Source of the DNA: KBS-96 sp963722585
GTDB taxonomy: Bacteria; Acidobacteriota; Terriglobia; Bryobacterales; Bryobacteraceae
Direction: 5' to 3'
Length of the DNA stretch: 64,000 bases
Assembly: GCA_963722585.1 (NCBI GenBank)
Contig: CAVRNU010000042.1
Span: 28,310 to 92,309 of the forward strand
Part shown: one piece after another, positions 26,082 through 36,026 of the stretch
Layout: every line of letters starts with the position of its first letter
Position numbering within the stretch: position 1 is the stretch's first letter
Translations under genes and position numbers: made by a program
Notes under the pieces: model-generated
What the model was told of the DNA's origin: nothing
The model's database searches: none
The model's input: the letters and a program-made list of their open reading frames with translations, nothing else

Positions 26082-27842
26082 ATGCAGCGCAAGAACATTA
26101 TTTTGGCCGCCGCGGGCCTGTGTTTGATCTGGCTGTCCGTGCGTTACGCGCGCTCGCAGGGAATGGCTACCGGAACGTCAGTCGCGATTCCCTCGCGCCC
26201 TTTGCCCCGCGGTTTGAAAGCGCCGCGCGTCCAGTTTGAGGATCTAGCGGCAAGCGCGGGGCTCACGGCGCCAAATATTTCCGGCGCGGCGAAAAATAAA
26301 CAATATATTGTCGAGGCGATCGGCTCCGGCGTGGCTGTCTTCGACTACGATAATGACGGTCTTCCCGATATCTTTGTCGTGAATGGCGGCACGTTTCCCC
26401 TCAATCCCACGGCTGCTCACCACCACCTCTATCACAATCTCGGGCATTTAAAATTTGAAGACGTAACCGAGAAAGCCGGAATCACGGCTTCGCAGTGGGG
26501 ACAGGGCGTCTGCGCCGGCGACATCGATAACGACGGCAATGTCGATCTGTTTGTCACCAACTATGGCCAAAATGTCCTCTATCACAACGTCGGCAACGGC
26601 AAGTTCCACGACGAAACAGAAGCCCGCGGCCTCGAGCAATCCAGCCGGCGGTGGAGCACAGGTTGCGCCTTCATCGATTACGACCGCGACGGCTACTTAG
26701 ACCTTTTCGTCGCTCATTACGTCGATTTCGATCCGGCCAAAACTCCAAGGCCGGGCGAATCCGCTCAATGCACGTGGAAGGGTATGCCGGTATTGTGCGG
26801 CCCGCGCGGTCTTCCTGGTGAAACCATGTCGCTCTACCACAACGATGGCCACGGCCATTTCACCGACGTATCCGATAAGGCGGGCGTCTCCGGAGCTAAG
26901 AGCTACTACGGCTTTACCGTGCTTACCGGCGATTTCGATAACGATGGTTGGCCAGATGTTTACGTCGCCTGCGATTCAACCGCCAGTCTTCTGTACCACA
27001 ACAAGCACAACGGAACATTTGAAGAGATAGGCGTCATCAGCGGCGCGTCGTTCAACGAAGACGGGCGCGAACAAGCCGGTATGGGAGTGTCCACCGCCGA
27101 TTACGATCACGACGGCTGGCTCGATATTTTCAAAACCAACTTTTCCGACGACACGCCCACTCTGTACAAAAATCAAAAAGACGGAACATTTGCCGATGTC
27201 ACTGCCGCAGCCGGGATGGCGAACCGAACGAAATTCCTCGGCTGGGGAACGGCCTTCCTCGACTTTGATAACGACGGCTGGCCCGACATTCTGAGCGTAA
27301 ACGGACACGTGTATCCGGAAGTCGATTCAGGACAGACGCACGAGACCTTCCGGCAGCAGCGCTTGCTGTACTGGAACCGCCGCGACGGTCAGTTCTACGA
27401 CATGTCCGAATTGGGGGGAAGCGGTATCGCCGCTCACCACGCTTCGCGCGGCATGGCCGTTGGCGACCTGGACAACGACGGAAATCTCGAGGCTGTGGTC
27501 GTAAACCTTGACGAGCCGCCCTCGCTCTTGAAAAACATGGTCAAGGAGCCCGGAAACGCGCTGCTGGTTCGACTGCTTACAGGCCAGCGCGACGCCATTG
27601 GAGCACGCGTTACCGTCGATACCCCGGGCATGAAACAGACCGACGAAGTCCGCAGCGGAGGCAGCTTCATTTCGCAAAACGATTTCCGCCTGCATTTCGG
27701 GCTCGGATCGGCCGCCACGGCTACGATTTCCGTTCGATGGCCCGATGGCAAAACCGAGGCCATCGGCCGCGTAGAGGCAAACCAGATCGCCACAATTCGC
27801 GAAGGCAAGGGCCTGATCGCTCATACGCCCTTATCGCATTAA
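26082..27842 (+). CDS. Exported FG-GAP/VCBS repeat protein with ASPIC/UnbV C-terminal domain
   Basis: A 586-residue CRTAC1-family protein. The first ~25 residues form a hydrophobic export signal. At least seven calcium-binding loops of the form DxDxDG are visible (DYDNDGLPDIF, DIDNDGNVDLF, DYDRDGYLDLF, DFDNDGWPDVY, DYDHDGWLDIF, DFDNDGWPDIL, DLDNDGNLEAV), as expected for a seven-bladed integrin-like propeller. The C-terminal ~70 residues (GARVTVDTPGMKQTDEVRSG, FGLGSAATATISVRWPDGK) match ASPIC/UnbV. It is probably an extracellular or cell-surface binding protein; the ligand is unknown. Such proteins are abundant in Solibacter-like acidobacteria. Confidence 0.92.
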   Translation: MQRKNIILAAAGLCLIWLSVRYARSQGMATGTSVAIPSRPLPRGLKAPRVQFEDLAASAGLTAPNISGAAKNKQYIVEAIGSGVAVFDYDNDGLPDIFVVNGGTFPLNPTAAHHHLYHNLGHLKFEDVTEKAGITASQWGQGVCAGDIDNDGNVDLFVTNYGQNVLYHNVGNGKFHDETEARGLEQSSRRWSTGCAFIDYDRDGYLDLFVAHYVDFDPAKTPRPGESAQCTWKGMPVLCGPRGLPGETMSLYHNDGHGHFTDVSDKAGVSGAKSYYGFTVLTGDFDNDGWPDVYVACDSTASLLYHNKHNGTFEEIGVISGASFNEDGREQAGMGVSTADYDHDGWLDIFKTNFSDDTPTLYKNQKDGTFADVTAAAGMANRTKFLGWGTAFLDFDNDGWPDILSVNGHVYPEVDSGQTHETFRQQRLLYWNRRDGQFYDMSELGGSGIAAHHASRGMAVGDLDNDGNLEAVVVNLDEPPSLLKNMVKEPGNALLVRLLTGQRDAIGARVTVDTPGMKQTDEVRSGGSFISQNDFRLHFGLGSAATATISVRWPDGKTEAIGRVEANQIATIREGKGLIAHTPLSH

Positions 27843-27858
27843 ACAAACCGCGCGGGTG

Positions 27859-27888
27859 GCGCAGACGATCGTTTTGTGTCGTCTGCGC
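27859..27888. repeat. Perfect 10-bp-stem hairpin between the ASPIC/UnbV gene and coaD
   Basis: GCGCAGACGA and TCGTCTGCGC flank a 10-nt loop. It begins about 16 nt after the ASPIC/UnbV stop. There is no T run after the stem, so it may aid termination or protect the transcript end, but is not a classical intrinsic terminator. Confidence 0.55.
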
Positions 27889-27924
27889 GTCGGTTCCGTC
27901 CGCTAAACTGGGAGTTCTTGAGCC

Positions 27925-28452
27925 ATGTCCCTGTCGAACAGCGAGAAGGCGCTTACCAGCCCCGTAGTGGCCATTTATCCCGGCTCGTTCGATCCCATCA
28001 CTAACGGGCATCTCGACATGATTGAGCGCGGCAGCAAGCTATTTGACAAGTTGATCGTGGCCATACTCGAAAATCGCGCAAAGCACCCATTGTTTGACGT
28101 CCGTGAACGCAAGGAAATGATGCGCGAGGCAACCGGACATTTTGCGAACGTCGAGATCGACTCGTTCGACGGACTGCTGGTCGATTTCGCGGCCCGCCGC
28201 GACGCCCGTGTCATTCTACGCGGCATTCGAGCGATATCCGATTACGAAAACGAGCTGCAGATGACGCTGATGAACCGGCGCCTACGGCCGGAAATCGAAA
28301 CCGTATTTCTCATGGCCAGCGAAGATCATTCGTTCATCAGCTCGCGCGTGGTCAAGGAAGTCATCTCGTTGAACGGCAACATCTCCGGGCTCGTTCCTAG
28401 AGCAGTCGAAGAGCGGCTGCGCGAGAAACTACACTTATTAAAGGAAAGGTAA
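27925..28452 (+). CDS. coaD: Phosphopantetheine adenylyltransferase
   Basis: A 175-residue nucleotidyltransferase of the penultimate step in coenzyme A synthesis (4'-phosphopantetheine plus ATP to dephospho-CoA). The diagnostic AIYPGSFDPITNGHLDMI contains the T/HxGH motif. RGIRAISDYENELQM and EDHSFISSRVVKEV are also typical. The N-terminus is about 10 residues longer than in E. coli CoaD. The ATG has GGGAG about ten bases upstream. It is followed 12 bp later by an aspartate aminotransferase gene. Confidence 0.97.
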   Translation: MSLSNSEKALTSPVVAIYPGSFDPITNGHLDMIERGSKLFDKLIVAILENRAKHPLFDVRERKEMMREATGHFANVEIDSFDGLLVDFAARRDARVILRGIRAISDYENELQMTLMNRRLRPEIETVFLMASEDHSFISSRVVKEVISLNGNISGLVPRAVEERLREKLHLLKER

Positions 28453-28464
28453 GGGCAATCGAAC

Positions 28465-29655
28465 ATGCAAGCCACACTCGAAATCGCCGAGCGAATCTCC
28501 AGCATCAGCGTTTCTTCCACGATGAAGGTGGCCGCCGATGCCGACCGCCTGCGGCGCGAAGGAGTTGATGTCGTCGATTTCGGAGCCGGCGAACCAGACT
28601 TCCCTACTCCAGAAAACATAAAAAAGGCCGCCGTCGATGCCCTCGCCGCGAATTTCACGAAATATACTCCCGCCGGCGGCACGCAGGAGCTAAAGGAAGC
28701 AATCTGCCTCCGCCACAAACAGGACTTCGGAACGAACTATAGCCCGGCCGAATGCCTCGTCACTGTGGGGGGAAAACACGCCATTTTTAACCTCATACAG
28801 GCTCTCATCAATCCCGGCGATGAAGTTATGATTCCGGTGCCCTATTGGGTGACTTACAAAGACGTCGTTAATTACGCCGGAGGCCGGTGCGTCTTCGTTG
28901 ACACGCGCGAAGACACAGGATTCGAAGTGACGGCCGCCGCACTCGAGCCCCACATCACTTCACGAACGAAGCTCGTCATCATCAACTCGCCGTGTAATCC
29001 CAGCGGTGGCGTTATTCCCAAAGCTGAGTTTCTGAAAATTTTCGAATTGACCAAAAAGCGCGAAGTGCTGCTAATGACAGACGAGTGCTACTGTCATTTC
29101 CTCTACGATGAAACGCCGTTTTCGATCGCCGCTTTGCCGGGTGCAAAGGATTCAGTGGTTGTGGCTGGATCGCTCTCAAAGACTTACGCCATGACCGGAT
29201 GGCGGATCGGGTTTGCGCTGGCTCCAGCGCCAATTATTGGCGCAATGACGAAACTCCAGAGCCACAGCACATCGAACCCAACTTCCATCGCACAGAAGGC
29301 CGCGGTAGAGGCGATGCGTGGGCCCCAGGAGTCGGTCCCCGTTATGTTGGCCGAGTACCGGCGGCGCCGTGACTTTGTGATCGACAGGCTCCGCAAGATA
29401 CAAGGCGTTTCCATCACAATGCCTAAGGGAGCCTTTTACGCGTATCCGAATATCAGCGTCGCTTACCGATCGGGCAAGGTCAAAAACTCGCTCGATTTCG
29501 CCGAGCAGCTTCTAGAAAAGGCCCACGTAGCCGTCGTACCCGGCGAAGCGTTTGGAACCTCCGATCACATTCGAATTTCCTACGCCACTTCGATGCAGGA
29601 ACTCGAACGCGGCCTGGACCGCCTGAACGCCTTCATCGACAACCTACGCGGATAG
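28465..29655 (+). CDS. Class I/II aspartate aminotransferase
   Basis: A 396-residue PLP enzyme of fold type I, subgroup I-gamma by appearance. DFGAGEPDFPTP near the N-terminus, IINSPCNPSGGV, and SLSKTYAMTGWRIGF with the PLP-binding lysine are all diagnostic. It transfers amino groups between aspartate or a similar amino acid and 2-oxoglutarate. The family also includes prephenate/aspartate enzymes, so exact specificity is open. It is probably co-transcribed with coaD. It ends 44 bp before the convergent trehalose phosphatase gene. Confidence 0.92.
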   Translation: MQATLEIAERISSISVSSTMKVAADADRLRREGVDVVDFGAGEPDFPTPENIKKAAVDALAANFTKYTPAGGTQELKEAICLRHKQDFGTNYSPAECLVTVGGKHAIFNLIQALINPGDEVMIPVPYWVTYKDVVNYAGGRCVFVDTREDTGFEVTAAALEPHITSRTKLVIINSPCNPSGGVIPKAEFLKIFELTKKREVLLMTDECYCHFLYDETPFSIAALPGAKDSVVVAGSLSKTYAMTGWRIGFALAPAPIIGAMTKLQSHSTSNPTSIAQKAAVEAMRGPQESVPVMLAEYRRRRDFVIDRLRKIQGVSITMPKGAFYAYPNISVAYRSGKVKNSLDFAEQLLEKAHVAVVPGEAFGTSDHIRISYATSMQELERGLDRLNAFIDNLRG

Positions 29656-29659
29656 TGGC

Positions 29660-29697
29660 GCACGCTTTAGCGTGCAGCGGTGAACTTCAGTTCACCG
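29660..29697. repeat. Tandem hairpins between convergent genes
   Basis: Two perfect hairpins stand side by side: GCACGC-TTTA-GCGTGC (29660-29675) and CGGTGAAC-TTCA-GTTCACCG (29678-29697). They fill the 44-bp space between the convergent aminotransferase and otsB genes. They may serve as a bidirectional terminator despite lacking a clear T tract, or be copies of an intergenic repeat. Confidence 0.6.
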
Positions 29698-29699
29698 TC

Positions 29700-30518
29700 T
29701 TAATGCCGTTTCTCGCTTGACCGCAGCTCGTATACAGCCGACAGAAACTCGCGAATCGCGCACACATCGGGAATCCAGAAGCGCGCGAAAGTTTTCTGTG
29801 GTTCTCCAACACGAATCGTCAGAGCCTGTCCGGCAAGGGCTGAGAAAGCATCTTCGTCGGTTGCATCATCTCCGATCACGATTGGATACGGCGCCTGAGA
29901 CGAAAATCGCTCCAGCAACCATTTCACCGCATAACCTTTGTTCCAATCGACTTTCGGCCTAATATCCACAACCATATTGCCGAACATGTAGCTGAATGCT
30001 TGAGACTTGCACACGGTTTCAGCCACCGAGCGCCGTACCCAATCGTGCAGCATCTCGTGAACGTGACGATAGTGGACGGCTACGCTCAGGCCCTTTTCCT
30101 CGATCTCGATACCCGTTGTTTCAGCCAGCAGGACCTGCAAACGAAGCACCAGCCGCCGCAGTTCCAACCTCATGCTCTCCGCCCGTGGCTCGCGGAAGCA
30201 AAGCGTGTCGGTTTCGATTTCCAGGCCATGGTTACCCGCATAAATGATGCCATCAATACCGGCGCGCCGGCGTACATCGGAAAGCTCGCGTCCACTGATA
30301 ATCGCGATGTGCACGCCGCTCAAGTCCCTCAAGCGCTCGAGTGTGTTCTTGATCTGGGGATCGATTACCGCCAATTCATGCTTGGCAACGATAGGCGAAA
30401 TCGTCCCATCGAAGTCGAGAAACAGCGCAAGCGATCCCGCCAATCGGATACGCTCGCGCCAATATCCCGACGCTTCGTTAAGAGCAAGACACTGAATGGC
30501 GGGTACAGCAGCAGTCAT
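29700..30518 (-). CDS. otsB: Trehalose-6-phosphate phosphatase
   Basis: About 272 residues, HAD-superfamily phosphatase. LALFLDFDGTISPIV holds the nucleophile Asp and the general-acid Asp; IISGRELSDVRRRAG and VIGDDATDEDAFSAL are later HAD motifs. It removes phosphate from trehalose-6-phosphate. The frame could extend upstream to 30596, but the ATG at 30518 overlaps the otsA stop as ATGA, the more credible start. It is the last gene of an otsA-otsB pair. Confidence 0.93.
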   Translation of the reverse strand: MTAAVPAIQCLALNEASGYWRERIRLAGSLALFLDFDGTISPIVAKHELAVIDPQIKNTLERLRDLSGVHIAIISGRELSDVRRRAGIDGIIYAGNHGLEIETDTLCFREPRAESMRLELRRLVLRLQVLLAETTGIEIEEKGLSVAVHYRHVHEMLHDWVRRSVAETVCKSQAFSYMFGNMVVDIRPKVDWNKGYAVKWLLERFSSQAPYPIVIGDDATDEDAFSALAGQALTIRVGEPQKTFARFWIPDVCAIREFLSAVYELRSSEKRH

Positions 30519-32038
30519 GCGGCGGCTCCTGCTGCGGCCAGCGCAGGTTCGCGAAATTCGAACTTCGTAAGCGCCGACAAGAACTTTCCTGCCCACCGGT
30601 ACACGTTGTTGGTTTCTACTTCGGAACGCAGCTTTTGCATACGGCGTCTCCTTTCGTCGAGTGGCATTTCCAATGCACGCTGGTACGCCGCGGCCGTCTC
30701 TTCGATCGAAAATGGATTAACCAGCAGACTATCCTGAAGCTCGCGAGCCGCCCCAGCGAACTTGCTGAGCACCAGCACGCCGTCTTCATCGTTCCTGCTG
30801 GCGACAAACTCCTTCGCAACCAGGTTCATGCCGTCGTGAAGCGACGACACTACACAGAACTTCGCCAGCCTGTGCAATGCGATTAACCGGTGCGGCCCAA
30901 AGTGCTTCTTTAAGAGCGTGACAGGCTTCCAATCCGGAGTCGACCAGCGGAGATTGATACGCTCTACCAGCTCATCGATTTCCTGCTCGATATCGCGGTA
31001 CGCTTTCAAAGTCGACCTGCTCGGCACGCCGATTTGCGCGAAAACAAGACGTCCCCGATATTCCGGCCTTAACTCAAGCAGGCGATCAACCGCCCGAAGC
31101 CGGTCTGGAATGCCCTTTGTGTAATCCATCCGGTCGACTCCAATCGCAACCAGGCTCCGGCCATTCAGATTGAGCTCCTTACGCCAGTTCTCTGTTTCCC
31201 GGCGAACTCCGGCGGATTTCGCTTGTCCAACATGTTCGTCGTAGTCGATGCTGATTGGGAACGCCCGAACCAAGCTCGACCTTCCCTCCCGCTTAATACT
31301 CATTGAGCACGGGTCCACGAGCGTTTCCAGGCTCCGGTCCACCGTGTCTAGAAAATTCTGGCAGTGCTGGTGAAGGTGAAAACCCAATAAGTCGTTGCCC
31401 AGCAAGCCGTCCAAGAGTTCTTCCTGCCATGGGAACGACCCAAACACTTCCCGGTTTGGCCAGGGAATATGCCAGAACTGTGCTACCACCAGGTTTGCGT
31501 TTGCCTTGCGAAGCATGCGCGGCAACAACGCAAAATGATAGTCCTGGATAAACACAAACGTAGGCTCGTTACCGGCTTCCTCGAGCACCGCATCGGCGAA
31601 AATCTGATTCACCTGCCGGTAAAGCTTCCAATGCCGCGGCTCGAAGTAAGGACGCGTAAACGCCACGTGGCATAATGGCCAAAGCCCTTGGTTCGACAAC
31701 CCGTCGTAATGACCTTCGACTTGTTCAGGCGATAACCACACCCGCCGAAGATCGAATTTTGCATTCCTCGGAGGAACCCTCACGTGATCCCGTCCGTCTA
31801 CCACCGCGCGGTCGGCATCGCCGCTTCCATGAGCGATCCACAGCCCGCCCGTCGCACGCATAACCGGCTCGAGAGCCGTCGCCATCCCACTGGCCGGCTG
31901 AATGCATTCGATCTTTCCGTTGGGCGTGTAACGATGTGAATACGGCTCACGATTGGAAACTACAATGAAGCGGTAGCCATCCATTCGCGACTGTATGAAC
32001 TCGTTGAGTACCTCTCGTGTCCATACTTTCAAGATCAA
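30515..32038 (-). CDS. otsA: Trehalose-6-phosphate synthase (GT20)
   Basis: About 507 residues, glycosyltransferase family 20. RFIVVSNREPYSHRY begins the catalytic region. FIQDYHFALLPRMLR and IGVDRMDYTKGIPDRL match the sugar- and nucleotide-binding motifs, and LVAKEFVASRNDEDGVLVLS is the C-terminal UDP-glucose-binding part. It makes trehalose-6-phosphate from UDP-glucose and glucose-6-phosphate. The start is uncertain: the first start codon is TTG at 32038, one base after GGAGC. A second TTG at 32032 has better spacing from the same site, and the ATG at 31984 has none. Glucosylglycerol-phosphate synthase is a less likely alternative because otsB follows. Confidence 0.92.
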   Translation of the reverse strand: MILKVWTREVLNEFIQSRMDGYRFIVVSNREPYSHRYTPNGKIECIQPASGMATALEPVMRATGGLWIAHGSGDADRAVVDGRDHVRVPPRNAKFDLRRVWLSPEQVEGHYDGLSNQGLWPLCHVAFTRPYFEPRHWKLYRQVNQIFADAVLEEAGNEPTFVFIQDYHFALLPRMLRKANANLVVAQFWHIPWPNREVFGSFPWQEELLDGLLGNDLLGFHLHQHCQNFLDTVDRSLETLVDPCSMSIKREGRSSLVRAFPISIDYDEHVGQAKSAGVRRETENWRKELNLNGRSLVAIGVDRMDYTKGIPDRLRAVDRLLELRPEYRGRLVFAQIGVPSRSTLKAYRDIEQEIDELVERINLRWSTPDWKPVTLLKKHFGPHRLIALHRLAKFCVVSSLHDGMNLVAKEFVASRNDEDGVLVLSKFAGAARELQDSLLVNPFSIEETAAAYQRALEMPLDERRRRMQKLRSEVETNNVYRWAGKFLSALTKFEFREPALAAAGAAA

Positions 32039-32304
32039 GCTCCTTTCATCTTTCGTCCTGCGTCGCTGGCGATCAGACTTGGATTATCGGCCCCTGACTC
32101 TACTCGGAATGTGAACTCACTCACTCCCTTTAGCCTAGGCTACTGCCAGCCGGAAGGCCATCGGGTAAACACGGGAGTTACGTGGCCGAAAACTCGTGGG
32201 GAGAACGCTTGTACTGCCCTCGCCTTGCGGCCTCCCGTCTCTAGCGGCAGAGCCCCGGCCCCCGCCTTTCCCCCGATTGAGTATGCTAGCGAGAGACTTC
32301 TATT

Positions 32305-34527
32305 ATGGCGGAAACAGCAACTGCCTCTCTCCAGTTTCTCAAAGACCTCTGGGACGATAGCGACGCATCCCGGCTCGCGAACGATCCTTTGGAACTATTG
32401 CGCTATCGCTCGAATCTGCTTGGAGCCGATCTTCGCATTACAAATTTTGCCGGGGGGAATACGAGCTCCAAAATCGAGTTGCCAGATCCATTCACAGGCA
32501 AACCCGCGCGTGTTCTCGCGGTCAAGGGCAGCGGCGGAGACTTAGGTTCGATCACCCGTTCGGGCTTTGCCTTACTGTATCTTGGCAAGCTCGATCAATT
32601 GAAATCCATTTACCGCGACGAACTATATGAAGACGAGATGGTCGATTATTATCCGCCCGCGGCCTTCGGGGCAAACAAAGTCGCTGCCTCGATCGACACC
32701 CCGCTGCATGGCTTTCTCCCGTTTCCCCATGTAGACCACCTACACCCGGATTGGGCCATTGCGCTCGCGGCCAGTGCCAACGGTAGGCGGAAAATGGCCG
32801 AGTTTAACGAGCGCTTTCGCCGCAACCTTGTTTGGCTTCCCTGGCAGCGGCCCGGTTTCGAGCTCGGTCTCATGCTCCGGAACATTACCGAAGAGAACCC
32901 GAATTGCGATGGAATCATTCTCGGAGGCCACGGATTGTTCACGTGGGGCCGGACACAGCACGAGTGCTATCTGAATAGCATCACGACAATCGATGAATTA
33001 GGCCAGTTTGTGGCAGCTCATCAGGAAGGCAAGAAATCGTTTGGGGGAGCAATAGCTCAGCCCCTCGAAAACCGCCGCGATGTCGCAGCCGAGATTTTCC
33101 CGGCCTTGCGCGGCGCACTCGCGACGGCGAAACGCGTTGTCGGCCATTACACCGATAACGGAGACGCTCTCCGATTCGCGAATTCCGCCTGGGGTGCCGA
33201 GCTTTCCGAACTTGGCACAAGCTGCCCCGATCACTTCCTCCGCACGCGCATAAAGCCAATGTTTGTGCCTTGGAATCCGCAGAAAGAAGATGCGGCCACG
33301 CTCGCGAAACGAATCGAGGAAGGAGCGGCTCAATACCGCAACGACTACACCGCATACTACCGGCAATGCGCGGAGCCGGACTCTCCGAAACTTCGCGATC
33401 CGAATCCCTCCGTCGTAATCATTCCCGGCCTCGGTCTGTTTTCGTTCGGCAAGAACAAACGCGAGGCGCGCATCACCAGCGAGTTTTTCATCAATGCGAT
33501 TCATGTGATGGAAGGGGCAAACGCGCTCGGGGATGAAACAGGAACTCCCGCTATATTTCCCCAGGCGAAGCGCCCCGAGCTGTCGAAAAATTTCAAAAGC
33601 CTCCACAACTACGTCGCCCTTCCTCTTTCTGAAGCCTTTCGAATCGAATATTGGGCGCTCGAGGAAGCAAAGCTTCAGCGTATGCCGCCCGAGCAGGAAT
33701 TCGGCCGGAAAATCATTCTCGTTGCCGGAGGCGGAAGCGGTATTGGGCGCGCCGTTGCGCTAAAGCTTGCTAAGCGGGGCGCACACATCATCGTTGCCGA
33801 TCGCGACGAAAAAGCAGCCACGACTGTCTCGGACGAGGTGGCTAAAATCACGTCGGCTGAACTGGTTCTGTCAGCTCATCTCGACATTACTTCCCGTGAA
33901 AGCATCGCGGCCGCGTTGAAACAAGCCGTGTTGCGGTTTGGCGGTCTCGATGGCCTGATCAACACGGCTGCGATTTTCCCCGTGCCGGGCTCCGACGGCA
34001 AAATTGCGCCGGAAGTGTGGAACAAGACTTTCGAGATCAATATCACCGGCAATTACTTGCTTGCGGACGAGGTTCGCCGCATCTTTGACGGCCAAAAGCT
34101 GCCCGCCGTCATCGTGCTAACCAGTTCGGCGAACGCTATTGTCCCGAAACATGGAAGCGAGGCCTACGACGTCAGCAAGACAGCCGTGAACGCGCTCATT
34201 CGCGAGCTTGCAGTGGGCATGGCGCCCTACGTTCGTGTGAACGGAATCGCTCCCGCCACCGTGGTTGCCGGTTCGGCTATGTTCCCGCGCGACCGCGTGA
34301 TGGCTTCCCTCAAAAAGTACAACATCAATTTCAGCGAGGACGAAACCACGGAGGATTTGCGAAATAAGTTGGCGCAGTTCTACGCTCAGCGCACGCTGAC
34401 CCGCGATCCCATTTTGCCTGACGATTGCGCCGATGCGATCGTCTTTCTCTCGAGCGATCTCAGCGCGAAAACTACAGGTCACGTGATTCCCGTCGATGGA
34501 GGCCTGCCTGAAGCGTTTCTCCGGTGA
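32305..34527 (+). CDS. Bifunctional rhamnulose-1-phosphate aldolase / lactaldehyde dehydrogenase (RhaEW-like)
   Basis: A 740-residue fusion. Residues 1-~430 are a class II aldolase/adducin-type domain (FAGGNTSSKIE, AVKGSGGDLGSI, HVDHLHPDWAIA with clustered metal-type histidines, ILGGHGLFTWG). Residues ~465-740 are a short-chain dehydrogenase (ILVAGGGSGIGRAVALKL; VIVLTSSANA and EAYDVSKTAVNAL giving Ser and YxxxK). The same domain order occurs in RhaEW, which splits L-rhamnulose-1-phosphate and oxidises L-lactaldehyde. The ABC importer genes follow with a GTGA overlap, supporting an L-rhamnose pathway. L-rhamnose isomerase and kinase genes are not in the window, so a related deoxysugar remains possible. 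Confidence 0.9.
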   Translation: MAETATASLQFLKDLWDDSDASRLANDPLELLRYRSNLLGADLRITNFAGGNTSSKIELPDPFTGKPARVLAVKGSGGDLGSITRSGFALLYLGKLDQLKSIYRDELYEDEMVDYYPPAAFGANKVAASIDTPLHGFLPFPHVDHLHPDWAIALAASANGRRKMAEFNERFRRNLVWLPWQRPGFELGLMLRNITEENPNCDGIILGGHGLFTWGRTQHECYLNSITTIDELGQFVAAHQEGKKSFGGAIAQPLENRRDVAAEIFPALRGALATAKRVVGHYTDNGDALRFANSAWGAELSELGTSCPDHFLRTRIKPMFVPWNPQKEDAATLAKRIEEGAAQYRNDYTAYYRQCAEPDSPKLRDPNPSVVIIPGLGLFSFGKNKREARITSEFFINAIHVMEGANALGDETGTPAIFPQAKRPELSKNFKSLHNYVALPLSEAFRIEYWALEEAKLQRMPPEQEFGRKIILVAGGGSGIGRAVALKLAKRGAHIIVADRDEKAATTVSDEVAKITSAELVLSAHLDITSRESIAAALKQAVLRFGGLDGLINTAAIFPVPGSDGKIAPEVWNKTFEINITGNYLLADEVRRIFDGQKLPAVIVLTSSANAIVPKHGSEAYDVSKTAVNALIRELAVGMAPYVRVNGIAPATVVAGSAMFPRDRVMASLKKYNINFSEDETTEDLRNKLAQFYAQRTLTRDPILPDDCADAIVFLSSDLSAKTTGHVIPVDGGLPEAFLR

Positions 34528-36026
34528 CTCCGGTTCTTGAAGCAATCGGTATTAAGAAGTCATTTGGCGGCGTGCGCGCGCTGAAAGGCGTCTCCATGCA
34601 GGCGCGTCGCGGTGAAGTGCACGCCATTGTCGGCGAAAACGGAGCAGGCAAATCCACGCTCATCAAGACCTTCGCCGGAGCCATTGTTCCAGACGAGGGA
34701 CAAATCCTCATCGACGGCCACGCGGCCGCGCAGCTTACGCCCGCCAAATCCCGCGCTCTCGGCATCGCCGTCATCTATCAGCAGCCAGCCTTGTTCCCCG
34801 ATTTGGCAGTAGCCGAAAACATCGCGCTGGCTCGTGAAGCCGGGCATCTATGGCGCCGCGTCCATTGGCGGGCGCGGAACGATCATGCCACGCGGCTGCT
34901 CAACCGAATCGGTTCTACCATCCGGCCGCAGTCTCTCGTCAGCTCGCTCAGTATGCCCGAGCAGCAGCTCGTCGAAATTGCAAAGGCTCTCGATGCCGAG
35001 GCCAAGGTAATCATCATGGATGAGCCCACGGCTTCGCTCGGTGATCGCGACGCCCAAAACCTTTTCCGCGTCGTTAACGAGCTTCGCTCAAAGCAATGCG
35101 CCGTGATCTATATTTCCCATCGCTTCGAGGAACTATTCGAACTGGCTGATTGCGTTACCGTCCTGCGCGATGGCGAGAGTCTCGGAACATTTCCCATGAA
35201 GGAGATGACGAATCGCGAACTCATACGCCTGATGGTCGGCCGTGAACTTGAAACCGCATTCCCCAAGCGCAATTGCGCCGCCGGCGAACCTGTTCTTGAA
35301 GTGCGCAACGTAAGCTCGAAGGCGCGCGGCGTTCATAATGTCTCGTTCACGCTGCGGCAAGGTGAAGTTTTGGGTATGGCAGGGCTTGTCGGCTCCGGCC
35401 GGACACAGTTCGCCGAAACCCTGTTTGGCCTATCACCAGCCGATGGTGGAAGCATCTACGTGGAGGGTCAAACCGTTCGCATCCCCTCGCCACAACGCGC
35501 GCTCGAGCTGGGCATCGCCTACGTTCCCGAAGACCGACGGAAACACGGCGTTGTAATGGACTTTCCCATATCGCTGAACGCAACCCTCGCCAGTCTTGGA
35601 CAAATTTCAACTAATGGCTTCCTTCAGCGTGACCGCGAAAGACAAGCCGCGAACGAGTATTACGAACGCTTTCGCATCAAAGCGCCCTCAATTGACAGCC
35701 TTGTTAAGAATCTCTCGGGGGGAAATCAGCAAAAAGTTTCGCTCGCACGCTGGCTCATGACTAAGCCGCGCATCCTTATTCTCGACGAGCCGACGCAAGG
35801 CATCGATGTGGGTGCGAAAAGTGAAATTTACACGCTAATTGGCGAGCTCGCTTCGCGCGGCATAGCCATCCTGCTGATTTCTTCCGAACTCCCCGAGGTC
35901 CTCGGCCTGAGCGATCGCATTGCCGTCATGCATCAAGGCACAATTGCCGGCATCCTCGACCGGACCGAAGCCGACGCCCATCGGGTGATGGAACTCGCGC
36001 TCGGCCATGGAGCAACCGTCGCTTGA
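34524..36026 (+). CDS. Sugar ABC importer ATPase with two nucleotide-binding domains (RbsA/RhaT type)
   Basis: A 500-residue cytoplasmic ATPase with tandem ABC domains. The first has GENGAGKST, a LSMPEQQLVEIAK signature region and IIMDEPTASLG. The second has a degenerate Walker A (GLVGSGRTQFAE), as usual in this family, with LSGGNQQKVSLARWL and LILDEPTQGIDVG. The start is GTG at 34524, overlapping the stop of the RhaEW-like gene as GTGA. It drives uptake through the two permeases encoded downstream. Confidence 0.95.
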   Translation: MTPVLEAIGIKKSFGGVRALKGVSMQARRGEVHAIVGENGAGKSTLIKTFAGAIVPDEGQILIDGHAAAQLTPAKSRALGIAVIYQQPALFPDLAVAENIALAREAGHLWRRVHWRARNDHATRLLNRIGSTIRPQSLVSSLSMPEQQLVEIAKALDAEAKVIIMDEPTASLGDRDAQNLFRVVNELRSKQCAVIYISHRFEELFELADCVTVLRDGESLGTFPMKEMTNRELIRLMVGRELETAFPKRNCAAGEPVLEVRNVSSKARGVHNVSFTLRQGEVLGMAGLVGSGRTQFAETLFGLSPADGGSIYVEGQTVRIPSPQRALELGIAYVPEDRRKHGVVMDFPISLNATLASLGQISTNGFLQRDRERQAANEYYERFRIKAPSIDSLVKNLSGGNQQKVSLARWLMTKPRILILDEPTQGIDVGAKSEIYTLIGELASRGIAILLISSELPEVLGLSDRIAVMHQGTIAGILDRTEADAHRVMELALGHGATVA